Shown here: positions 1-7,823 of the stretch, one piece after another | Layout of the letters: each line of letters begins with the position of its first letter | Numbering within the stretch: the stretch's first letter is position 1 | Source of the DNA: Muribaculaceae bacterium | Lineage (GTDB): Bacteria > Bacteroidota > Bacteroidia > Bacteroidales > Muribaculaceae | Direction: 5' to 3' | DNA: 64,000 nucleotides | Assembly: GCA_017626045.1 (NCBI GenBank) | Contig: JAGAJP010000063.1 | Location: 1 to 64,000 of the forward strand | The notes under the pieces: model-generated | Seen by the model: only the letters and a program-made list of their open reading frames with translations | Databases searched by the model: none | Told to the model about the DNA's origin: nothing | Made by a program: the position numbers and the translations under genes

Positions 1-222
1 AAATCCGAATTCACCCACTACGACACATCTACCGGCAGAAGGGAGCCGGTGACGATCGACGGATCGGACCGTATCGACGCCGGATTCGCATTCGGGGGCA
101 ATGTCAGGTTCAGGAGCGTCAGGCTACGCGCTCTCTATCAGCTGGGACTGAACAAGACTATATATGACATCGCGGCTCCCCGCACTTTCGTGCTGTCGCT
201 CTGCTATGACTTCAGACTTTAG
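1..222 (+). CDS. C-terminal end of an outer-membrane beta-barrel protein (partial)
   Basis: The reading frame is open from the first base and ends with TAG at 220-222, giving 73 residues. The sequence alternates polar and hydrophobic residues in strand-like blocks (for example VRFRSVRLRALYQLGL) and ends in FVLSLCYDFRL. An aromatic-rich last strand at the extreme C terminus is typical of outer-membrane barrels inserted by the BAM machinery. The start lies outside the window, so family and length cannot be given. A small PorT-like barrel or the end of a larger receptor are both possible. Confidence 0.7.
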   Translation, partial: KSEFTHYDTSTGRREPVTIDGSDRIDAGFAFGGNVRFRSVRLRALYQLGLNKTIYDIAAPRTFVLSLCYDFRL

Positions 223-230
223 ACTTGACT

Positions 231-301
231 GGGGGCGAGGATTTACACTTGCTTTAGCTTGACCGAAGGTAAATCCTTGCCCCCATTAAATCCTCGCCCC
301 C
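231..301. terminator. Hairpin-forming repeat with two alternative right arms
   Basis: A left arm at 231-246 (GGGGGCGAGGATTTAC) can pair with 269-284 (one mismatch, C to T) and, over 14 bases without mismatch, with 288-301. The second pairing is followed by a short A-rich stretch. The position just after the barrel gene stop suits a transcription terminator or a short intergenic repeat. There is no clear T-run on the plus strand, so terminator activity is only inferred. Confidence 0.45.
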
Positions 302-405
302 GGTAAAAAACTGTTGAATGTGTGTCGTGAAGGTTATGTAGAATGACTGCATCGACTCCATCTGCCGAAAAGAATGACATTCATATTGCATGATGCAATA
401 CTTAG

Positions 406-1689
406 TTACAGGGATTCAGCGGCATATAGAGGGAGGTTGGTCATCCAGGATTCCCGTCGGTAGTCAGACATCGAGAGCCGAAAAGCATCGACCGGGGAAT
501 AATCAGCAACAAACTGACGCAAGCTTCTTGCCCTTAAGTTTTCCTCTGCCTTGACTTCAATGGGAATGACTTTCCCTTTTTTCTGAATCAGAAAATCTAT
601 CTCCATCTGAGAATTGGTTTTGGAAAAATAGAAAGGCTCGTTGTGCAATAGCAATTCTTGAAACACATACTGCTCTGTTAATGCGCCTTTAAACTCTGTG
701 AAAATACGGCTGCCTTCTACTACCGTCTCGGAATCAAGGGAAGCCATGGCTCCAAGCAATCCCACATCAAGGGCAAAAAGTTTAAAGGCAGATGCATCCT
801 CATAACTTTTCAAAGGAATACGCGGAGCCGCGACATTATTGACTTTATTAATCATTCCGCCGTCGATCAGCCATTGAAGAGCGCACTCATATTCCCTTGC
901 GCGAGCACCCTCCTTAACGAGTCCATATATAAACTTACGGTTTTCTTTTGAAAGCTGTGCCGGTAAAGAATTCCACAATTGACGAATCCTCGGCACGATA
1001 TCAATCGGCGCATGCTTTGAGAAGTCATAATCATAACTATGAAGTATGTCGTTCTGAATTTCTCTTACCTCTTCAAAATTCCGCGTAAGGCTAAATGCCA
1101 AGACAGCCTCCGGCATACCACCCACATAATAATACATCTTAAGGAATTCCTTAAGTTTTGAGGCAAAGAGAGAGAGATTGACCCAATCCTCATCCTCGAG
1201 CATTTTTTCCAGCCTATCCTCTCCCAACGCAATTAAGAACTCATAAAAGGACATAGGGCGAAGCGTTAAAAAACGTACTTTCCCTACAGGAAATGAGGAA
1301 TTGCGGTACAGTTCTATGCCTAAAAGACTCCCGGCAGCCACAATGTGTTGTTCCGGCGCATTTTCTTTAAAATATTTCAACGCTGTCAATCCATTTTCCG
1401 CTTCTTGAATCTCATCAAAAAAAATAAGGGTCTCACCGGGTATTACCTCCTGATGAGCAGTAGCCTTAACTGCTGTCAAAATCCTCGTGGTATCATAGTC
1501 CACTTTGAAGATATCCCTAAGATTCCTCTGCTCCTCAAAATTCACATAAACAAGGTTTTTATAATGAGTTGAAGCAAACTCCTTTATAAGCCAGGTCTTT
1601 CCCACCTGACGTGCGCCCTCTACTATAAGTGGTTTCCTTACGGCGGAATCCTTCCATTCTTTCAGTTCCCTAATTGCAAATCTTTTCAT
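406..1689 (-). CDS. AAA_14/DUF4143 ATP-binding protein
   Basis: This 427-residue protein has the two-domain architecture of the AAA_14 plus DUF4143 family, which is abundant in Bacteroidales and has no settled function. The Walker A motif GARQVGKT is at residues 25-32 and a Walker B LIFFDE at 88-93. The C-terminal domain has a nuclease-like core (IDFLIQ followed by IPIEVKAE near residue 380), resembling PD-(D/E)XK folds. Length is normal for the family and no catalytic motif is missing. It stands alone, between a barrel gene and a repeat-rich region. A TAAATTTG -7 element lies 22 bases upstream of the start codon and a four-unit tandem array lies behind that, so transcription may be controlled by the array. 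A DNA-related or defence-related role is inference only. Confidence 0.85.
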   Translation of the reverse strand: MKRFAIRELKEWKDSAVRKPLIVEGARQVGKTWLIKEFASTHYKNLVYVNFEEQRNLRDIFKVDYDTTRILTAVKATAHQEVIPGETLIFFDEIQEAENGLTALKYFKENAPEQHIVAAGSLLGIELYRNSSFPVGKVRFLTLRPMSFYEFLIALGEDRLEKMLEDEDWVNLSLFASKLKEFLKMYYYVGGMPEAVLAFSLTRNFEEVREIQNDILHSYDYDFSKHAPIDIVPRIRQLWNSLPAQLSKENRKFIYGLVKEGARAREYECALQWLIDGGMINKVNNVAAPRIPLKSYEDASAFKLFALDVGLLGAMASLDSETVVEGSRIFTEFKGALTEQYVFQELLLHNEPFYFSKTNSQMEIDFLIQKKGKVIPIEVKAEENLRARSLRQFVADYSPVDAFRLSMSDYRRESWMTNLPLYAAESL

Positions 1690-1710
1690 ACTTCATTCGT
1701 CTTTATAGTG

Positions 1711-1738
1711 CAAATTTACACAAAAACTTTTATCCAAA
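1711..1738 (-). promoter_or_regulatory. Candidate promoter of the AAA_14 gene
   Basis: Read on the minus strand, 1718-1711 is TAAATTTG, a full match to the Bacteroidetes -7 consensus TAnnTTTG. A TTTG lies at 1738-1735, but the spacing is 16 bases rather than the usual 19-21. The -33 element is therefore poor, and activation through the adjacent tandem array is possible. Confidence 0.4.
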
Positions 1739-1750
1739 CAATACTCTATC

Positions 1751-1867
1751 ACATTTTATGTACATACTTTGTGGAGATTCTCACATTTTATGGACATACT
1801 TTGTGGAGATTCTCACATTTTATGGACATACTTTGTGGAGATTCTCACATTTTATGGACATACTTTG
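1751..1867. repeat. 32-base tandem repeat, about 3.6 copies
   Basis: Units begin at 1751, 1783, 1815 and 1847 (the last is partial). Each reads ACATTTTATG(G/T)ACATACTTTG and then GTGGAGATTCTC. The first unit differs from the others at one base. There are no unique spacers, so this is not a CRISPR array. It sits directly behind the promoter of the minus-strand AAA_14 gene. Confidence 0.9.
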
Positions 1868-1923
1868 ATATACTTAGCCTGCATTATTCATACAGTTCCG
1901 TAGAATTACCGATAACCCGGTAG

Positions 1924-1944
1924 GGACGCTCGAATCGAGCGTCC
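1924..1944. repeat. Perfect palindrome GGACGCTCGA-A-TCGAGCGTCC
   Basis: Two 10-base arms (1924-1933 and 1935-1944) flank a single A. It lies in the 578-base gap between the AAA_14 gene and the next barrel gene. Palindromes of the GGGACGC type are common small intergenic repeats in Bacteroidales genomes. No clear T-run follows, so a terminator role is uncertain. Confidence 0.6.
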
Positions 1945-1980
1945 TTAAATCAATAAAATAACCGTCTGATAATGAGGGCA

Positions 1981-2121
1981 CACGAGCCGTGCGTCCCTAT
2001 CAGGTTATGTGTAATGCTTCGGGGGATGACCGCTATTTGAACCGCATTGCACGAGCAGTGCGTCCCTGCTCGGTTATTTGTAATGCTTCGGGGGAGATGA
2101 CCGCTAATTTGAATTGCATTG
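1981..2121. repeat. Two direct copies of a 69-72 base intergenic repeat
   Basis: Copy A is 1981-2049 and copy B is 2050-2121. Both run from CACGAGC through GTGCGTCCCT and TAATGCTTCGGGGG to GCATTG. The start of a third, decayed copy (CATGAGC) follows at 2122. The copies differ by a few substitutions and a 2-3 base indel. With the palindrome at 1924, they account for most of the non-coding gap; the remaining bases to 2267 show nothing else recognisable. Confidence 0.8.
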
Positions 2122-2267
2122 CATGAGCTGGGCTATACGGTTAAAGTACGGTTACGGGGTCTTTTCATTAACATTTTTTATGGGAAAGGATGCTATCCGT
2201 AATGGCTTTACATATTGTTATATTAGAGTAGTCGTTAGACTTTTCAAGATGTATAAGACGAGGTACT

Positions 2268-4760
2268 ATGAAATGCCTGCAATATCAAGCTACAGCAATG
2301 ACAACAACAAAATGCTTTTCAGGAACACAAAATCTGTTAAAAAATCTTCTTTTTCTGACTTTTTTCCTTACCACGATTCCGCTGTTTTCCGCCAGTTATA
2401 AGATAACCGGGGCTGTCGCCGACTCAATCGGCAATCCCGAAAGTTTCGCTACTGTCAGAGTCTTCGCCCTCAACGACACCATACACCCCATCAAGGGGAG
2501 CGTAGCCGACGATGCCGGCCGATTCACAGTTGACCTCGCATCTCCCGGATCATATCGGGTAAACATACTTGCTTTCGGAAAAACTCCGGAAAATAAAGAC
2601 ATCACCCTGTCGGAAGCACATCCTAATGTGGACCTCGGGCAGATAAAGGTGCGCGAAGCCATAAACCTACTCCAGGAAGTGACGGTGACCGCCCAGAAAC
2701 CGCTTGTAAGCAAAGAAATAGACCGTATCGGCTATGACGTGCAGTCTGACCCCGACTCCAAGACCAGCCAGCTCGACGACATGCTCAAACGCGTGCCCCT
2801 CGTGAGCGTCGACCCGGACGGCACGATAAAAGTAAAGGGAAGCACTGACTTCAAGATATATAAAAACGGACGCCCCAACAACTCCTTCTCACGCAACGCC
2901 AAGGAAATATTCAAGTCGATACCCGCCTCCATGATAAAGAAGATAGAGGTGATAACCGACCCGGGAGCCCGCGAGGACGCCGAAGGGACAAGTGCCATCC
3001 TCAACATAGTGACGATGGAAAACACCACCGTGAGGGGCGTAATGGGAAGCGCAGGCCTCAACTACAGGATGCCGGGCTACCCCACACCAAACATCTGGCT
3101 CTCCTCACAGATCGACAAGGTGTCGTTTTCCGTATATGCCGGCGGCTCCATCATGTCGGAAAAGCAGATGAGAGGGAAGTCGGAATCCATGACACACTAC
3201 AACGACTCCGGCAATGAACTCTCGTCTTCCGACGAATCATCCGGCAAGGGATACCTAACATATTTCGGCACAGACCTGAGCTATGAAGTCGACTCCCTGA
3301 ATCTTGTGACAGCCGAATTCGGCGGATATCTATATGACTTCCGCAACAACAGCTACGGCAACACCTCAATGAAAGACGCATTGGGCAACCTCATATACTC
3401 CTACAACACCTCATCCCTCGCAAAGCCCAACAGATACCTTGACTTCAACGGAGGCATCAACTATCAGCGTTCCACACGCCGTAAAGGAGAATCAATCACC
3501 CTCTCATACCTCATATCGACCACCGACCAGAAGCAGCACTCAGAGACGGACTATGAAGAAATCCTGAACATGCCGGTGACGTATACGGGAGTAGACAATA
3601 TCTTCAACCTCAACTTCATCGAGCACACCGGCCAGATAGACTGGACACGCCCCATAAACGACTACAACAAATTCGACATAGGCTCAAAATATATCAACCG
3701 CCGCAACCATTCAGTCAACGACATAGACTATATCAACGACCACACGGAGCATTCCGACTTCTCCCACATCACGCAGGTGCTCGCGTTCTACGCCGACTAC
3801 CGTTTCAACTACAAGAAATTCGGCGCCAGGGCAGGACTGCGATACGAATACTCGCGCCTCTCGGCAAAGTATAAGGACGGCTCAAACGAACCCTTCCACA
3901 GCAATCTCAACGACTGGGTGCCCAACGCCGCCATATCCTACAACATCAATGACGCCAACTCCCTTAAGCTCTCCTACTCCTCCCGCATCAACCGACCGGG
4001 AATATCGCAACTGAATCCCGCAGTCGTCGAGTCGCCAACAAGCATCTCCTCGGGAAATCCACACCTCGGCTCGTCGCGCCATCAGTCGCTGTCGCTCAAC
4101 TACAACTTCATAACGCGCCGCCTGAGCCTTGATGTGAACGCCGGATACAGTTTCTCAAACAACTCCGTGACATCAGTGCAGAACCTGCTTGAAAACGATA
4201 TAATCCAGCATACATACGCCAACGCCGGGCGCCAGCGCTCCGTGAACCTCGGCGCATGGATGCAATGGCAGGCGACCGACAAGACTTCGGTAATGATCAA
4301 CATGAGCGCCAACTGGAGAAAATATGAAAACAGGTCACTCGCCATCTCGGAGCAAGGTTGGGGAATGGATATCTTCGGAAGGATACGTCAGCGCCTGCCA
4401 TGGGACGTGGACCTGACCGTATTTGTCAGCGAATGGAAACCGGGAGTGTCTCTATATTCCAAAAACACCTCCTCATGGAGCGACAATCTCTTCTACGGCC
4501 TTGACCTGCAGAAATCATTCCTTAAGGAGAAACGTCTGAGCGTGAGAATCGGCATCTCCAACCCCTTCAAGAATTCCGCAAGGGTATATACCTCGGAGCC
4601 CATCAACGCAGGCTACAGCGGTTATACGAAAGGGTGGCAGTATAATCAAGCCAACAATCTCTCGCTCTCAATCAGCTACCGCTTCGGCTCGCTCAACGTG
4701 CAGGTGAAGAAAACATCCAAATCCATCACCAACGACGACGTGGAGAACAGACGGAATTAA
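2268..4760 (+). CDS. TonB-dependent-receptor-like outer-membrane beta-barrel protein
   Basis: The 830-residue product has a signal peptide whose hydrophobic core is LLFLTFFLTTIPLF, ending near residue 43. A carboxypeptidase-regulatory-like beta-sandwich follows (about 45-120), then a plug-like region with RIGYDVQSDP and IEVITDPGAREDAEGTSAILNI (about 135-225). The rest is a long barrel resembling the outer-membrane beta-barrel family 3, with alternating aromatic strands to the end. Proteins of this type import unknown small ligands or act in envelope assembly; no substrate can be read from the sequence. The ATG at 2268 has a GAGG four bases upstream; the in-frame ATG at 2298 would give a shorter signal peptide and is a reasonable alternative. 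The next gene converges on it from the minus strand 21 bases away. Confidence 0.85.
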   Translation: MKCLQYQATAMTTTKCFSGTQNLLKNLLFLTFFLTTIPLFSASYKITGAVADSIGNPESFATVRVFALNDTIHPIKGSVADDAGRFTVDLASPGSYRVNILAFGKTPENKDITLSEAHPNVDLGQIKVREAINLLQEVTVTAQKPLVSKEIDRIGYDVQSDPDSKTSQLDDMLKRVPLVSVDPDGTIKVKGSTDFKIYKNGRPNNSFSRNAKEIFKSIPASMIKKIEVITDPGAREDAEGTSAILNIVTMENTTVRGVMGSAGLNYRMPGYPTPNIWLSSQIDKVSFSVYAGGSIMSEKQMRGKSESMTHYNDSGNELSSSDESSGKGYLTYFGTDLSYEVDSLNLVTAEFGGYLYDFRNNSYGNTSMKDALGNLIYSYNTSSLAKPNRYLDFNGGINYQRSTRRKGESITLSYLISTTDQKQHSETDYEEILNMPVTYTGVDNIFNLNFIEHTGQIDWTRPINDYNKFDIGSKYINRRNHSVNDIDYINDHTEHSDFSHITQVLAFYADYRFNYKKFGARAGLRYEYSRLSAKYKDGSNEPFHSNLNDWVPNAAISYNINDANSLKLSYSSRINRPGISQLNPAVVESPTSISSGNPHLGSSRHQSLSLNYNFITRRLSLDVNAGYSFSNNSVTSVQNLLENDIIQHTYANAGRQRSVNLGAWMQWQATDKTSVMINMSANWRKYENRSLAISEQGWGMDIFGRIRQRLPWDVDLTVFVSEWKPGVSLYSKNTSSWSDNLFYGLDLQKSFLKEKRLSVRIGISNPFKNSARVYTSEPINAGYSGYTKGWQYNQANNLSLSISYRFGSLNVQVKKTSKSITNDDVENRRN

Positions 4761-4781
4761 TTTAGAATTGAGAATTTAAAT

Positions 4782-5453
4782 TTATTTTTTGGTTGCGCCG
4801 GTCTTGGTGTAGACGAGGATTGCTCCGTTGGCTCCCCTTGAGCCGTAGATGGATGCATCCTTCAGCACTTCCACATGGTCGACGTCGTGAAGATTGATGC
4901 CGCTGAAATCGTAGACCACCACTCCGTCCACGAGATACAGAGGCTCACTGGAAAGCATGAAACTGTGGACACCCCTTATCGTGACGCCACCGGAACCTAT
5001 CTCCAGTCCGGGCACGAGTCCCTTCAGGGCAGACAAAACATCGCGCTGCCCGGTGCGCACAAGCGTCTCGCCGCTGATTCCGTTTCTTACACCGGTAGAC
5101 TCACGCTTCTTTACGAACCCATAGCCATAGCTTACGAGCTGCTCATCCTCCTCTGAACGCACATTCTCGTCGGCAAGGTATATCTTCATGCTCTTGCGTC
5201 CCGCCACCGGAACCACATAGGGCAATTTGCGCTTCTTCACCTTTACGTGCAGTGTGTCGTCGGGCTGAACATCCGTGAGTCCGAAGCGTCCCTGCTTGTC
5301 GGAAGTGGCGCAGCGCGCCGGATTGCGGGTATAGATACGCGCACCCTTCACAGGCGCGCCCTGGCTGTCGAAAACCATGCCGTTGAAAGGCTCATCGGCA
5401 AAAGCGCCGACTACGCAAACGGCTGAAAGCAGTATGGATATAAATCTTTTCAT
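4782..5453 (-). CDS. Plug-only TonB-receptor-like protein without barrel
   Basis: This 223-residue protein has a signal peptide (residues 1-19), a carboxypeptidase-regulatory-like domain (about 22-92) and then a complete SusC-type plug (about 100-218), with VSYGYGFVKKRESTGVRN, LKGLVPGLEIGSGGVTIRG, PLYLVDGVVV and IEVLKDASIYGSRGANG-like signatures. It then stops, with no beta-barrel. It is therefore either a decayed SusC or a free-standing periplasmic or surface protein; the frame is intact and the gene has its own start, which favours a real short product. It lies 81 bases after the last glycosidase of the utilisation locus and may be co-transcribed with it. Function is unknown. The short plug-only form is recognisable from the domain order, but no partner can be named. 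Confidence 0.8.
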   Translation of the reverse strand: MKRFISILLSAVCVVGAFADEPFNGMVFDSQGAPVKGARIYTRNPARCATSDKQGRFGLTDVQPDDTLHVKVKKRKLPYVVPVAGRKSMKIYLADENVRSEEDEQLVSYGYGFVKKRESTGVRNGISGETLVRTGQRDVLSALKGLVPGLEIGSGGVTIRGVHSFMLSSEPLYLVDGVVVYDFSGINLHDVDHVEVLKDASIYGSRGANGAILVYTKTGATKK

Positions 5454-5473
5454 GATGCGGTTGTTATATGGTT

Positions 5474-5502
5474 TTCCGCAGGAACAGTCAAGTCCTGCGG
5501 AA
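5474..5502. terminator. Hairpin after the GH3 operon
   Basis: TTCCGCAGGA (5474-5483) pairs perfectly with TCCTGCGGAA (5493-5502) around a 9-base loop. It lies between the last GH3 gene and the plug-only gene. On the minus strand it is followed by AACC rather than a T-run, so it may be a weak terminator or an mRNA end-stabilising element. Confidence 0.45.
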
Positions 5503-5507
5503 ATAAT

Positions 5508-5543
5508 GGTATATTATTCCAAAATAAGGGTATATTATTCCAA
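5508..5543. repeat. Direct repeat of the GH3 gene end
   Basis: GGTATATTATTCCAAA occurs at 5508-5523 and again at 5528-5543. The second copy contains the stop codon and last codons of the GH3 gene, so the gene end has been duplicated once downstream. Confidence 0.75.
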
Positions 5544-7823
5544 AGTAAACGAGAGAGTCCGGAGCCGGCGGCTGTCGGGACCCGCCATGACACGGAACTC
5601 ACCGGGCTCAGCCACATACTCAAGAGCAGAGTTGTAAAACTTAAGGTTCTCGGGAGTAATGGTGAAACTGACGGTCTTAGACTCTCCGGGAGCAAGGCTT
5701 ATCCTCTCGAAATGCTTCAGTTCCTTCACGGGACGCGCCACACTTGCCTTCATGTCGCGGATGTAGAACTGCACTATCTCGTCACCCTTCCTTGATCCGG
5801 TATTGGAGACAGTGACCGACGCAGTCACGCAACCACCCGGCTTAAGGACATCCTTATCAAGCTTGAAATCGCCGTAGGTGAAGTCGGTATAACTGAGTCC
5901 GAAACCGAACGGATAAAGGGGCTCATTGGGAGCGTCGATGAAGTTGGAGCGATATTGCTGGAAAGAGGTGGCGTCGGGGCTCTTGGGGCGACCGGTGTTG
6001 AAATGGTTGTAGTATACCGGAATCTGTCCCTCATTGTAAGGCATCGAGGCAGTCAGTTTTCCCGACGGACACACATCGCCAAACACCACATCCGCAATAG
6101 CGTCGCCAGCCTCTGAGCCCGGGAACCACACATTCATTATTGCGGGCACATGCTCGGACTCCCAGGTCATCACGGTAGGACGCCCGGAGAAGTTCAGCAT
6201 CACCACCGGTTTGCCGGTGGCGAGAAGCGCCTCGAGCAGACGCCTCTGAGTATCGGGAAGCGTCAGCACTGTTCTCGACGAAGACTCACCGCTCGACTCC
6301 GCGCCCTCGCCCAATGCCGCCACAATGACATCTGCCTTTGCAGCCACCTCAAGCGCCTCGGCGAGCAATTCCTCTTCCGGGCGAGGGTCGCGCATGGAGT
6401 GCCCGAATACCGAGCATGCCGCCTCCAGCACCGGGTCGGCATAAAGGTTCGAACCCTTGGCATAAAGCACCTCAGCCTTTCCTCTCAGAGCGTCTTCAAA
6501 CCCGGCTCTGACCGACCTGCACTTCGAATGGTCGGCGGCGACGCTCCATGTACCGAACATATTGGAACCGGTGTCGGCAAGCGGGCCTATAAGCGCCACC
6601 TTACCCTTCTTGGCAAGGGGGAGGACACTTCCCTCATTTTTCAGGAGCACAAACGACTGCGCGGCAAGCCTGCGAGCCACCTCGCGATGTGCCGCAGTAT
6701 AGATCATCTCGGTCTCGCGGCTCAGGTCGTTGTATTTATACGGATCATTGAAGAGCCCAAGTTTATACTTAGCCTCAAGAATCCTTCTGACCGCCCTGTC
6801 GATATCCTCCATGCTCACCTTGCCCTCCTCAAGACTCTTCTTCAGAGTGCCGCTGAAACCATTGGAGCACATATCCATATCGGAGCCGGCTAAAAGAGCG
6901 TTGACAGACGCCTCAGGAAGCGACTCAAGCCCATGTACGGCTATTTCTCCTATCGAGCCATAGTCTGTCACCACGAAGCCGTCGAAACGCCACTGGTGGC
7001 GCAACACATCGTCGAGCAGCCATTTGTTTTCAGTAGCGGGGATCCCGTTGATGAGATTAAACGAAGACATCACCGAACCCACCCCGGCATCAACCGCCGC
7101 CTTATAGGGCGGAAAATATTCGTTATACATCCGGAATTTGCTCATATCTACCGTATTGTAGTCCCTGCCGGCTTCAGAGGCACCGTAAAGCGCGAAATGC
7201 TTCACACACGCCATCACCTCGTCGTGGCGACACATGTCCTTTCCCTGATATCCGCGCACCATAGCCTCGGCTATGCGCGAGCCTAAATACGGGTCCTCGC
7301 CCGAGCCTTCCGCCATGCGGCCCCAGCGGGGATCGCGACAGATGTCAACCATAGGGCTGAACGTCCAGTTGACGCCAGCGGCAGACATCTCTTCCGCCGC
7401 GACACGCGACGACTCCTCGATGCCCGCAAGATTCCATGTGCACGACATGCCGAGAGGAATAGGAAACACCGTCTCATATCCGTGGATAACGTCCATGCCA
7501 ATCAGGAGGGGAATCCCGAGACGGCTCTCCTCCACGGCAAGACGCTGAAGTTCGCGAACTTTCGCGGCGCCCTTCACATTGAACGTGCCGCCTGCCTCAC
7601 CCGCCACAACAGCCTTTCCGATATTGCTCTTTATCGACTGCCCGGTGACGATGTCGTCGGAGGCGGGAAGATTAAGCTGACCGATTTTCTCATCCACGGT
7701 CATGCGGTCCATAAGCTTCGTGATGAACGCATCCATCTCCTCCGAGCCGGAAGCGGCAAAAACCGCGCCTGCGGAAACAGCGGCGCATACTGCCAAAACA
7801 GTTTTTCTACCCAATGCTATCAT
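5535..7823 (-). CDS. Glycoside hydrolase family 3, BglX-like beta-glucosidase
   Basis: The 762-residue protein has a signal peptide (ending AVFAA near residue 24), an N-terminal (beta/alpha)8-like domain, a second alpha/beta sandwich, and a C-terminal fibronectin type III-like domain (ending SFTLE). The GH3 hallmarks KHFALYGA and GFVVTDYGS are present, and the Asp in VTDYG (D287) is the expected nucleophile. Length is typical of periplasmic BglX enzymes, which remove glucose from the non-reducing end of beta-glucan oligosaccharides. Its ATG overlaps the stop of the preceding GH3 gene by four bases (ATGA), so the two are translationally coupled. Within this locus it likely finishes degradation of imported oligosaccharides in the periplasm. 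Exact linkage preference cannot be told from sequence. Confidence 0.92.
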   Translation of the reverse strand: MIALGRKTVLAVCAAVSAGAVFAASGSEEMDAFITKLMDRMTVDEKIGQLNLPASDDIVTGQSIKSNIGKAVVAGEAGGTFNVKGAAKVRELQRLAVEESRLGIPLLIGMDVIHGYETVFPIPLGMSCTWNLAGIEESSRVAAEEMSAAGVNWTFSPMVDICRDPRWGRMAEGSGEDPYLGSRIAEAMVRGYQGKDMCRHDEVMACVKHFALYGASEAGRDYNTVDMSKFRMYNEYFPPYKAAVDAGVGSVMSSFNLINGIPATENKWLLDDVLRHQWRFDGFVVTDYGSIGEIAVHGLESLPEASVNALLAGSDMDMCSNGFSGTLKKSLEEGKVSMEDIDRAVRRILEAKYKLGLFNDPYKYNDLSRETEMIYTAAHREVARRLAAQSFVLLKNEGSVLPLAKKGKVALIGPLADTGSNMFGTWSVAADHSKCRSVRAGFEDALRGKAEVLYAKGSNLYADPVLEAACSVFGHSMRDPRPEEELLAEALEVAAKADVIVAALGEGAESSGESSSRTVLTLPDTQRRLLEALLATGKPVVMLNFSGRPTVMTWESEHVPAIMNVWFPGSEAGDAIADVVFGDVCPSGKLTASMPYNEGQIPVYYNHFNTGRPKSPDATSFQQYRSNFIDAPNEPLYPFGFGLSYTDFTYGDFKLDKDVLKPGGCVTASVTVSNTGSRKGDEIVQFYIRDMKASVARPVKELKHFERISLAPGESKTVSFTITPENLKFYNSALEYVAEPGEFRVMAGPDSRRLRTLSFTLE

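Noticed and set aside
1751-1867. CRISPR-like array
   Set aside because: The units follow one another without unique spacers and no cas gene is present.
2114-2401. 95-codon plus-strand frame before the barrel gene
   Set aside because: It reads through repeats and overlaps the signal peptide of the real gene in another frame.
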